Source: Archivesica marissinica
Lineage: Eukaryota > Mollusca > Bivalvia > Venerida > Vesicomyidae
Length of the DNA: 64,000 bases
NCBI GenBank assembly: GCA_014843695.1
Contig: CM026387.1
Location: forward strand, 77,750,106-77,814,105
Direction: 5' to 3'
This document shows, one piece after another, positions 23,705 to 61,900 of the stretch. A program made the position numbers and the translations under genes. A model generated the notes under the pieces. The model worked only from the letters and a program-made list of their open reading frames with translations. It had not been told where the DNA came from and did not search any database. Numbering within the stretch: position 1 is the stretch's first letter; every line of letters starts with the position of its first letter.

Positions 23705-23893
23705 AATATTAATAGTGTTATGCTTTAAAGCTCATCATGTAGTTTTAATTATAATAGAAAACAAGGGAGAACATAATATTATTTAAACTTCTCTGTAAAT
23801 TGTCTTTGCACTTTACATATTTGTTAATTTTGATGGCTATAGATGTGTTTTGTACCATTTAATGCCTAATAAAATATATGTTATGTTATGTTA

Positions 23894-24497
23894 ACTGTAT
23901 GTATGCTTTCATCCACGCCAATGAAAGTAATTAATAAAAGTTGTTAAAGCTTGTTTCGCAATCATAAAATAAATAAACTACACTATTTTAAGTGTTTTTT
24001 CTGTATATTTTCCTCTCATGAAAATAAATATTACATATATATTGATTGAATCAGAACTGCTAACTATTGACTACTTTTGCTTAAATTGTTTCAGCTTCTG
24101 ATTGTGATATATACACTAAAATTGATTATTAGTGTAATACAATGTATAATTAACTCTATTGCTTACTGTTTTAACATTCAACAGACATTTCCAGCTTATA
24201 ATTGCCTTAGTAATACTGTGTCATTAGTACATACAAAACATATATGGATCTGATTACGAGTATGCAATGATAATGTATGCAATGTTAACGCTTTGCAATG
24301 ATAACGTATGCTACGTCTACATATATACTGGTATACATATTATGTCTCCAATTTCAAGATATTGTGCTTGCTACTTGAGTGTCATATGCGTTTTTGTTCT
24401 TCAAATGGAAATAATAAATACATTTCCTATACATATTTATTGTAGTGTTATCTTTAATAAACCACTATTTACACTTAAATCTTTGCCTGTTGAGTAA
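23894..24497. other. Intronic AT-rich stretch after the LINE
   Basis: No coding homology or repeat structure that I can support. The next features are the foldback element and the CTAA microsatellite. Confidence 0.6.
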
Positions 24498-24695
24498 ATA
24501 AAATCACATTTGCAAACAACATAGATCCAGATCAGCCATGGCGTAATGCTGCATATGATCAGGATCTATGTTGTTTGTTATTCAGCCAAGTGTTTTGGTT
24601 CCACTATCCGAATAGCAAACAACATAGAGCCTGATCAGACATCACATACTGAGCCGTCTGATATGGCTCTATGCTGTTTGCAAAAGTGATTTTAT
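24498..24695. mobile_element. Foldback/MITE-like element
   Basis: Inverted ends ATAAAATCAC ... TTTGCAAACAACATAGA and TCTATGCTGTTTGCAAAAGT followed by GATTTTAT. Inside are two more inverted pairs (CATAGATCCAGATCAG/GATCAGGATCTATG, and AACATAGAGCCTGATCAGAC with GTCTGATATGGCTCTATG), so the element folds into two hairpins. No coding capacity. Confidence 0.82.
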
Positions 24696-24898
24696 CTGAC
24701 ACTAGAGTGCAAAGATTAATTACCATTTTGTAAATGTAGTTATTTACAAATAATCATTTCACAAAGAACAGTTAATTTACAAGTGGGTAAATCTGCATGA
24801 TTTTCTGAACTCTTAATAATATATTGTGGAAAAATTGCAAAATAATACAGCAATCTCAATTTCTATCAATATATTCCTTACAACATATCAGTGCCCAT

Positions 24899-24899
24899 G

Positions 24900-24948
<49 letters not shown>

Positions 24949-24990
24949 TTTAACTAAATAACTAATTAACTAACTAGCTAACTAACTAAT
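24899..24990. repeat. (CTAA)n microsatellite
   Basis: About 20 CTAA units with a few interruptions, upstream of exon 1. Confidence 0.95.
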
Positions 24991-25168
24991 TGCATTATGG
25001 GGCATTTATTGGACTATTGAATAGTAATTCTACTTTAAGGTCAATCATATATTTATATATGTCACTATGGAGACATGTCCTTGCTCAGTAACATACTAGT
25101 TGTTTCGTCAGCAATAAAACCACTTACTTAACGTATTATTTTTATAAACTATCTATTGGCCTTTGTAG

Positions 25169-51918
<26,750 letters not shown>

Positions 51919-52918
51919 NNNNNNNNNNNNNNNNNNNNNNNNNNNNNNNNNNNNNNNNNNNNNNNNNNNNNNNNNNNNNNNNNNNNNNNNNNNNNNNNNN
52001 NNNNNNNNNNNNNNNNNNNNNNNNNNNNNNNNNNNNNNNNNNNNNNNNNNNNNNNNNNNNNNNNNNNNNNNNNNNNNNNNNNNNNNNNNNNNNNNNNNNN
52101 NNNNNNNNNNNNNNNNNNNNNNNNNNNNNNNNNNNNNNNNNNNNNNNNNNNNNNNNNNNNNNNNNNNNNNNNNNNNNNNNNNNNNNNNNNNNNNNNNNNN
52201 NNNNNNNNNNNNNNNNNNNNNNNNNNNNNNNNNNNNNNNNNNNNNNNNNNNNNNNNNNNNNNNNNNNNNNNNNNNNNNNNNNNNNNNNNNNNNNNNNNNN
52301 NNNNNNNNNNNNNNNNNNNNNNNNNNNNNNNNNNNNNNNNNNNNNNNNNNNNNNNNNNNNNNNNNNNNNNNNNNNNNNNNNNNNNNNNNNNNNNNNNNNN
52401 NNNNNNNNNNNNNNNNNNNNNNNNNNNNNNNNNNNNNNNNNNNNNNNNNNNNNNNNNNNNNNNNNNNNNNNNNNNNNNNNNNNNNNNNNNNNNNNNNNNN
52501 NNNNNNNNNNNNNNNNNNNNNNNNNNNNNNNNNNNNNNNNNNNNNNNNNNNNNNNNNNNNNNNNNNNNNNNNNNNNNNNNNNNNNNNNNNNNNNNNNNNN
52601 NNNNNNNNNNNNNNNNNNNNNNNNNNNNNNNNNNNNNNNNNNNNNNNNNNNNNNNNNNNNNNNNNNNNNNNNNNNNNNNNNNNNNNNNNNNNNNNNNNNN
52701 NNNNNNNNNNNNNNNNNNNNNNNNNNNNNNNNNNNNNNNNNNNNNNNNNNNNNNNNNNNNNNNNNNNNNNNNNNNNNNNNNNNNNNNNNNNNNNNNNNNN
52801 NNNNNNNNNNNNNNNNNNNNNNNNNNNNNNNNNNNNNNNNNNNNNNNNNNNNNNNNNNNNNNNNNNNNNNNNNNNNNNNNNNNNNNNNNNNNNNNNNNNN
52901 NNNNNNNNNNNNNNNNNN
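51919..52918. other. Assembly gap, exactly 1000 Ns
   Basis: It cuts exon 19 of the RNF213-like gene and is followed directly by the 45-bp satellite. True size and content are unknown. Confidence 0.99.
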
Positions 52919-55900
52919 CTGAAATAGATGGTCTTATTACTGGAGTTCTGGTGGTATTTGGGACTGAAATAGGTGGTCTTATTGCTGGAGTTCTGGTGGT
53001 ATTTGGGACTGAAATAGGTGGTCTTATTACTGGAGTTCTGGTATTTTGGACTGAAATAGGTGGTCTTTTTACTGGAGATTTGGTTTTGGGACTGAAATAG
53101 GTGGTCTTATTACTGGAGTTCTGGTATCATTTGGAACTGAAATAGGTGGTCTTATTATGGAGTTCTACTGGTATTGGGACTGAAATAGATGGTTATACTG
53201 GAGTTCTACTGGTATTTGGGACTGAAATAGGTGGTCTTATTACTGGAGTTCTGGTATCATTTGGAACTTAAATAGGTGGTCTTATACTGGTGTTCTACTG
53301 GTATTTGGGACTGAAATAGGTGGTCTTATTACTGGAGTTCTACTGGTATTTGGGACTGAAATAGGTGGTCTTATTACTGGAGTTCTACTGGTATTTGGGA
53401 CTGAAATAGATGGTCTTATTACTGGAATTCTACTGGTATTTGGACTGAAATAGATGGTCTTATTACTGGATTCTTCTGGTATTTGGGACTGAAATAGGTG
53501 GTCTTATTACTGGAGTTCTGTGGTATTGGACTGAAATAGATGGTCTTATTACTGGAATTCTACTGGTATTTGGGACTGAAATAGGTGGTCTTATTACTGG
53601 AGTTCTGGTATCATTTGGAACTGAAATAGGTGTTCTATTACTGGAGTTCTGGTATCATTTGGACTGAAATAGGTGGTCTATTACTGGAGTTCTGGTATCA
53701 TTTGGAACTGAAATAGGTGGTTATTACTGGAGTTTGGTATCATTTGGAACTGAAATAGGTGTTCTTATTACTGGAGATCTGGTATTTGGGACTGAAATAG
53801 GTGGTGTTATTACTGGAGTTCTGGTGTTATTTGGGACTGAAATAGGTGGTCTTATTACTGGAGTTCTGGTGGTATTTGGGACTGAAATAGGTGGTCTTAT
53901 TGCTGGAGTTCTGGTGGTATTTGGGACTGAAATAGATGGTCTTATTACTGGAGTTCTACTGGTATTTGGGACTGAAATAGGTGGTCTTATTACTGGAGTT
54001 CTGGTATCATTTGGAACTGAAATAGGTGGTCTTATTACTGGAGTTCTGGTATTTGGGACTGAAATAGTTGGTCTTATTACTGGAGTTTTACTGGTATTTG
54101 GGACTGAAATAGATGGTCTTATTACTGGAGTGCTGGTATTTGGGACTGAAATAGGTGGTCTTATTGCTGGAGTTCTACTGGTATTTGGGACTGAAATAGG
54201 TGGTCTTATTACTGGAGTTCTACTGGTATTTGGGACTGAAATAGGTGGTCTTATTACTGGAGTTCTGGTATTATTTGGGACTGAAATAGGTGGTCTTATT
54301 ACTGGAGATCTGGTATCATTTGGAACTGAAATAGGTGGTCTTATTACTGGAGTTCTACTGGTATTTGGGACTGAAATAGGTGGTCTTATTACTGGAGTTC
54401 TGGTATTTGGGACTGAAATAGATGGTCTTATTACTGGAGTTCTACTGGTATTTGGGACTGAAATAGGTGGTCTATTACTGGCGTTCTACGGTATTTGGAC
54501 TGAAATAGGTGGTCTTATTATGGGTTCTACTGGTATTTGGGACTGAAATAGATGGTCTTATTACTGGAATTCTATGGTATTTGGGACTGAAATAGGTGGT
54601 CTATTACTGGCATCTACTGGTATTTGGGACTGAAATAGATGGTCTTATTACTGGAGTTTGTGGTTTTTTGGGTTTTGGTTTTGGTGTGGGTTTTTTGTTC
54701 TACTGGTATTTGGGACTGAAATAGGTGGTCTTATTACTGGCATTCTGGTGGTATTTGGGACTGAAATAGGTGGTCTTATTGCTGGAGATCTACTTGTATT
54801 TGGGACTGAAATAGATGGTCTTATTACTGGAGTTCTGGTATTTTGGAACTGAAATAGATGGTCTTATTACTGGCGTTCTACTGGTATTTGGGACTGAAAT
54901 AGATGGTCTTATTACTGGAGTTCTACTGGTATTTGGGACTGAAATAGGTGGTCTTATTACTGGAGTTCTGGTGGTATTTGGGACTGAAATAGGTGGTCTT
55001 ATTACTGGAGTTCTACTGGTATTTGGGACTGAAATAGATGGTCTTATTACTGGATTTGGTTTTGGTGTGTGGTTTTTACTGGAGTTCTACTGGTATTTGG
55101 GACTGAAATAGGTGGTCTTATTACTGGAGTTCTACTGGTATTTGGGACTGAAATAGGTGGTCTTATTACTGGAGTTCTGGTGGTATTTGGGACTGAAATA
55201 GGTGGTCTTATTACTGGAGTTCTACTGGTATTTGGGACTGAAATAGGTGGTCTTATTACTGGAGTTCTACTGGTATTTGGGACTGAAATAGGTGGTCTTA
55301 TTACTGGTGTTCTACTGGTATTTGGGACTGAAATAGGTGGTCTTATTACTGGAGTTCTGGTATTTGGGACTGAAATAGGTGGTCTTATTACTGGAGTTCT
55401 ACTGGTATTTGGGACTGAAATAGATGGTCTTATTACTGGAGTTCTACTGGTATTTGGGACTGAAATAGGTGGTCTTATTACTGGATTCTACTGGTATTGG
55501 GACTGAAATAGGGGTCTTATTACTGGAGTTCTGGTATCATTTGGAACTGAAATAGGTGTTCTTATTACTGGAGATCTGGTATCATTTGGAACTGAAATAG
55601 GTGGTGTTATTACTGGAGTTCTGGTATCATTTGGGACTGAAATAGGTGGTCTTATTACTGGAGTTCTGGTATCATTTGGAACTGAAATAGGTGGTCTTAC
55701 TACTGGAGTTCTGGTATCATTTGGAACTGAAATAGGTGGTGTTATTACTGGAGTTCTGGTATCATTTGGAACTGAAATAGGTGTTCTTATTACTGGAGAT
55801 CTGGTATCATTTGGAACTGAAATAGGTGGTGTTATTACTGGAGTTCTGGTATCATTTGGAACTGAAATAGGTGGTCTTATTACTGGAGTTCTACTGGTAT

Positions 55901-58900
55901 TTGGGACTGAAATAGGTGGTCTTATTACTGGAGTTCTGGTATCATTTGGAACTGAAATAGGTGGTCTTATTACTGGAGTTCTGGTGTTTTGGTGTGGTGT
56001 TTATTACTGGTATTTGGGACTGAAATAGGTGGTCTTATTACTGGAGTTCTGGTGTTATTTGGGACTGAAATAGATGGTCTTATTACTGGAGTTCTGGTGT
56101 CATTTGGGACTGAAATAGGTGGTCTTATTGCTGGAGTTCTACTGGTATTTGGGACTGAAATAGATGGTCTTATTACTGGAGTTATGCTGGTATTTGGGAC
56201 TGAAATAGGTGGTCTTATTACTGGAATTCTGCTGGTATTTGGGACTGAAATAGGTGGTCCTATTCTGGAGAATAATGGTATTTGGGACTGAAATAGATGG
56301 TCTTATTACTGGAGTTCTGCTGGTATTTGGGACTGAAATAGGTGGTCCTATTACTGGAGAAATAATGGTATTTGGGACTGAAATAGATGGTCTTATTACT
56401 GGCGTTCTACTGGTATTTGGGACTGAAATAGGTGGTCTTATTACTGGCGGTATTTGGGACTGAAATAGGTGGTCTTATTACTGGTGTTCTACTGGTATTT
56501 GGGACTGAAATAGGTGGTCTTATTACTGGGTTCTACTGGTATTTGGGACTGAAATAGATGGTCTTATTACTGGAGTTCTACTGGTATTTGGGACTGAAAT
56601 AGGTGGTCTTATTACTGGAGTTCTACTGGTATTTGGGACTGAAATAGGTGGTCTTATTACTGGCGTTCTACTGGTATTTGGGACTGAAATAGATGGTCTT
56701 ATTACTGGAATTCTACTGGTATTTGGGACTGAAATAGGTGGTCTTATTACTGGAATTCTACTGGTATTTGGGACTGAAATAGGTGGTCTTATTACTGGCG
56801 TTCTACTGGTATTTGGGACTGAAATAGATGGTCTTATTACTGGAGTTCTACTGGTATTTGGGACTGAAATAGGTGGTCTTATTACTGGAATTCTACTGGT
56901 ATTTGGGACTGAAATAGATGGTCTTATTACTGGAATTCTACTGGTATTTGGTGTGTGGTTTTTTGGTTTTGGTTTTGGGTGTGTGGTTTTTTGGTTTGGT
57001 TTTGGACTGAAATAGGTGGTTTATTACTGGAGTTCTGGTATCATTTGGAACTGAAATAGGTGGTCTTATTACTGGAGTTCTGGTATCATTTGGAACTGAA
57101 ATAGGTGGTCTTATTACTGGAGTTCTGGTATCATTTGGAACTGAAATAGGTGGTCTTATTACTGGAGTTCTGGTATCATTTGGAACTGAAATAGGTGGTC
57201 TTATTACTGGAGTTCTGGTATCATTTGGAACTGAAATAGATGGTCTTATTACTGGAGTTCTGGTGGTATTTGGGACTGAAATAGGTGGTCTTATTGCTGG
57301 AGTTCTGGTGGTATTTGGGACTGAAATAGGTGGTCTTATTACTGGAGTTCTGGTATCATTTGGAACTGAAATAGGTGGTCTTATTACTGGAGTCTACTGG
57401 TATTTGGTACTGAAATAGATGGTCTTATTACTGGAGTTCTACTGGTATTTGGGACTGAAATAGGTGGTCTTATTACTGGAGTTCTGCTGGTATTTGGGAC
57501 TGAAATAGGTGGTCTTATTACTGGAGATCTACTGGTATTTGGGACTGAAATAGATGGTCTTATTACTGGAGTTCTACTGGTATTTGGGACTGAAATAGGT
57601 GGTCTTATTACTGGAGTTCTACTGGTATTTGGGACTGAAATAGGTGGTCTTATTACTGGAATTCTACTGGTATTTGGGACTGAAATAGATGGTCTTATTA
57701 CTGGAATTCTACTGGTATTTTGGACTGAAATAGGTGGTCTTATTACTGGAGTTCTGGTATCATATGGAACTGAAATAGGTGGTCTTATTACTGGAGTTCT
57801 GGTATCATTTGGGACTGAAATAGGTGGTCTTATTACTGGAGTTCTGGTATCATTTGGAACTGAAATAGGTGGTCTTATTACTGGAGTTCTGGTGGTATTT
57901 GGAACTGAAATAGGTGGTCTTATTACTGGAGTTCTGGTATCATTTGGAACTGAAATAGGTGGTCTTATTGCTGGAGTTCTGGTGGTATTTGGGACTGAAA
58001 TAGGTGGTCTTATTACTGGAGTTCTGGTATCATTTGGAACTGAAATAGGTGGTCTTATTACTGGAGATCTACTGGTATTTGGGACTGAAATAGATGGTCT
58101 TATTACTGGAGTTCTGGTATCATTTGGAACTGAAATAGATGGTCTTATTACTGGAGTTCTACTGGTATTTGGGACTGAAATAGATGGTCTTATTACTGGA
58201 GTTCTACTGGTATTTGGGACTGAAATAGGTGGTCTTATTACTGGCATTCTGGTGGTATTTGGGACTGAAATAGGTGGTCTTATTACTGGAGATCTACTTG
58301 TATTGGGACTGAAATAGATGGTCTTATTACTGGAGTTCTGGTATCATTTGGAACTGAAATAGATGGTCTTATTACTGGAGTTCTACTGGTATTTGGGACT
58401 GAAATAGATGGTCTTATTACTGGAGATCTACTGGTATTTGGGACTGAAATAGGTGGTCTTATTACTGGCATTCTGGTGGTATTTGGGACTGAAATAGGTG
58501 GTCTTATTACTGGAGTTCTACTGGTATTTGGGACTGAAATAGATGGTCTTATTACTGGAGTTCTACTGGTATTTGGGACTGAAATAGGTGGTCTTATTAC
58601 TGGAGTTCTACTGGTATTTGGGACTGAAATAGATGGTCTTATTACTGGAATTCTACTGGTATTTGGGACTGAAATAGGTGGTCTTATTACTGGAATTCTA
58701 CTGGTATTTGGGACTGAAATAGGTGGTCTTATTACTGGAATTCTACTGGTATTTGGGACTGAAATAGGTGGTCTTATTACTGGAGTTCTGGTATCATTTG
58801 GAACTGAAATAGGTGGTCTTATTACTGGAGATCTGGTATCATTTGGAACTGAAATAGGTGGTCTTATTACTGGAGTTCTGGTATCATTTGGAACTGAAAT

Positions 58901-61900
58901 AGGTGGTCTTATTACTGGAGTTCTGGTATCATTGGAACTGAAATAGGTGGTCTTATTACTGGAGTTTCTGGTATTTGGGACTGAAATAGGTGGTCTTATT
59001 CTGGAGTTCTGGTGGTATTTGGGACTGAAATAGGTGGTCTTATTACTGGAGTTCTGGTGGTATTTGGGACTGAAATAGGTGGTCTTATTACTGGAGTTCT
59101 GGTGGTATTTGGGACTGAAATAGATGGTCTTATTACTGGAGTTCTACTGGTATTTGGGACTGAAATAGGTGGTCTTATTACTGGAGTTCTGGTATCATTT
59201 GGAACTGAAATAGGTGGTCTTATTACTGGAGTTCTGCTGGTATTTGGGACTGAAATAGTGGTCTTATTACTGGAGTTTTACTGGTATTGGGACTGAAATA
59301 GATGGTCTTATTACTGGAGATCTACTGGTATTTGGGACTGAAATAGGTGGTCTTATTACTGGAGTTCTACTGGTATTTGGGACTGAAATAGGTGGTCTTA
59401 TTACTGGAGTTCTACTGGTATTTGGGACTGAAATAGGTGGTCTTATTACTGGAGTTCTGGTATATTTGGAACTGAAATAGGTGGTCTTATTACTGGAGAT
59501 CTGGTATCATTTGGAACTGAAATAGGTGGTCTTATTACTGGAGTTCTACTGGTATTTGGGACTGAAATAGATGGTCTTATTACTGGAGTTCTGGTATCAT
59601 TTGGAACTGAAATAGGTGGTCTTATTACTGGAGTTCTACTGGTATTTGGGACTGAAATAGATGGTCTTATTACTGGAGTTCTGGTATTTTGGACTGAAAT
59701 AGATGGTCTTATTACTGGAGTTCTACTGGTATTTGGGACTGAAATAGGTGGTCTTATTACTGGAGTTCTGGTGGTATTTGGGACTGAAATAGGTGGTCTT
59801 ATTACTGGAATTCTACTGGTATTTGGGACTGAAATAGATGGTCTTATTACTGGAATTCTACTGGTATTTGGGACTGAAATAGGTGGTCTTATTACTGGAA
59901 TTCTACTGGTATTTGGGACTGAAATAGATGGTCTTATTACTGGAGTTCTGGTATCATTTGGAACTGAAATAGGTGGTCTTATTACTGGAGTTCTACTGGT
60001 ATTTGGGACTGAAATAGATGGTCTTATTACTGGAGATCTACTGGTATTTGGGACTGAAATAGGTGGTCTTATTACTGGCATTCTGGTGGTATTTGGGACT
60101 GAAATAGGTGGTCTTATTACTGGAGATCTACTTGTATATGGGACTGAAATAGATGGTCTTATTACTGGAGTTCTGGTATCATTTGGAACTGAAATAGATG
60201 GTCTTATTACTGGAGTTCTACTGGTATTTGGGACTGAAATAGATGGTCTTATTACTGGAGTTCTACTGGTATTTGGGACTGAAATAGGTGGTCTTATTAC
60301 TGGCATTCTGGTGGTATTTGGGACTGAAATAGGTGGTCTTATTACTGGAGTTCTACTGGTATTTGGGAATGAAATAGATGGTCTTATTACTGGCTTTCTA
60401 CTGGTATTTGGGACTGAAATAGATGGTCTTATTACTGGTGTTCTACTGGTATTTGGGACTGAAATAGGTGGTCTTATTACTGGAGTTCTACTGGTATTTG
60501 GGACTGAAATAGGTGGTCTTATTACTGGCGTTCTACTGGTATTTGGGACTGAAATAGATGGTCTTATTACTGGAGTTCTACTGGTATTTGGGACTGAAAT
60601 AGGTGGTCTTATTACTGGAATTCTACTGGTATTTGGGACTGAAATAGATGGTCTTATTACTGGAATTCTACTGGTATTTGGGACTGAAATAGGTGGTCTT
60701 ATTACTGGATTCTACTGGTATTGGGACTGAAATAGGTGGTCTTATTACTGGAGTTCTGGTATCATTTGGAACTGAAATAGGTGGTCTTATTACTGGAGTT
60801 CTGGTATCATTTGGAACTGAAATAGGTGGTCTTATTACTGGAGTTCTGGTATCATTTGGAACTGAAATAGGTGGTCTTATTACTGGAGTTCTGGTATCAT
60901 TTGGAACTGAAATAGGTGGTCTTATTACTGGAGATCTGGTATCATTTGGAACTGAAATAGGTGGTGTTATTACTGGAGTTCTGGTATCATTTGGAACTGA
61001 AATAGGTGGTCTTATTACTGGAGTTCTGGTATCATTTGGAACTGAAATAGGTGGTCTTATTACTGGAGTTCTGGTATCATTTGGAACTGAAATAGGTGGT
61101 CTTATTACTGGAGTTCTGGTATATTTGGAACTGAAATAGGTGTTCTTATTACTGGAGTTCTGGTATCATTTGGGACTGAAATAGGTGGTCTTATTACTGG
61201 AGTTCTGGTATCATTTGGAACTGAAATAGGTGGTCTTATTACTGGAGATCTACTGGTATTTGGGACTGAAATAGATGGTCTTATTACTGGAGTTCTGGTG
61301 TCATTTGGGACTGAAATAGGTGGTCTTATTACTGGAGTTCTGGTGTCATTTGGGACTGAAATAGGTGGTCTTATTACTGGTATTTGGGACTGAAATAGGT
61401 GGTCTTATTACTGGAGTTCTGGTGTCATTTGGGACTGAAATAGATGGTCTTATTACTGGAGTTCTGGTGTCATTTGGGACTGAAATAGGTGGTCTTATTG
61501 CTGGAGTTCTACTGGTATTTGGGACTGAAATAGATGGTCTTATTACTGGAGTTCTGCTGGTATTTGGGACTGAAATAGGTGGTCTTATTACTGGAATTCT
61601 GCTGGTATTTGGGACTGAAATAGGTGGTCTTATTACTGGAGATATAATGGTATTTGGGACTGAAATAGATGGTCTTATTACTGGAGTTCTGCTGGTATTT
61701 GGGACTGAAATAGGTGGTCTTATTACTGGAGAAATACTGGTATTTGGGACTGAAATAGATGGTCTTATTACTGGCGTTCTACTGGTATTTGGGACTGAAA
61801 TAGGTGGTCTTATTGCTGGCGGTATTTGGGACTGAAATAGATGGTCTTATTACTGGTGTTCTACTGGTATTTGGGACTGAAATAGGTGGTCTTATTGCTG

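Larger units (their letters stand above)
18900..23893 (+). mobile_element. Decayed two-ORF LINE, L1-like
   Basis: A non-LTR retrotransposon with an ORF1 nucleic-acid-binding protein, then an endonuclease-reverse transcriptase ORF2, and a 3' end running into TTATGTTATGTTA-type short repeats near 23893 in place of a long poly(A). The 5' end is near the contig start at 18849. ORF1 resembles L1-type ORF1 proteins (coiled coil, then RRM-like part); assignment to the L1/Tx1 group is tentative. It lies in the intron before exon 1 of the RNF213-like gene, in the same orientation. Confidence 0.9.

Noticed and set aside
53734..61139. Long plus-strand frames with repeated GTEIGGLITGVLLVF
   Set aside because: Same reason as above; the hydrophobic repeat is a by-product of the satellite unit. 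A transcript would be needed to revive the idea.
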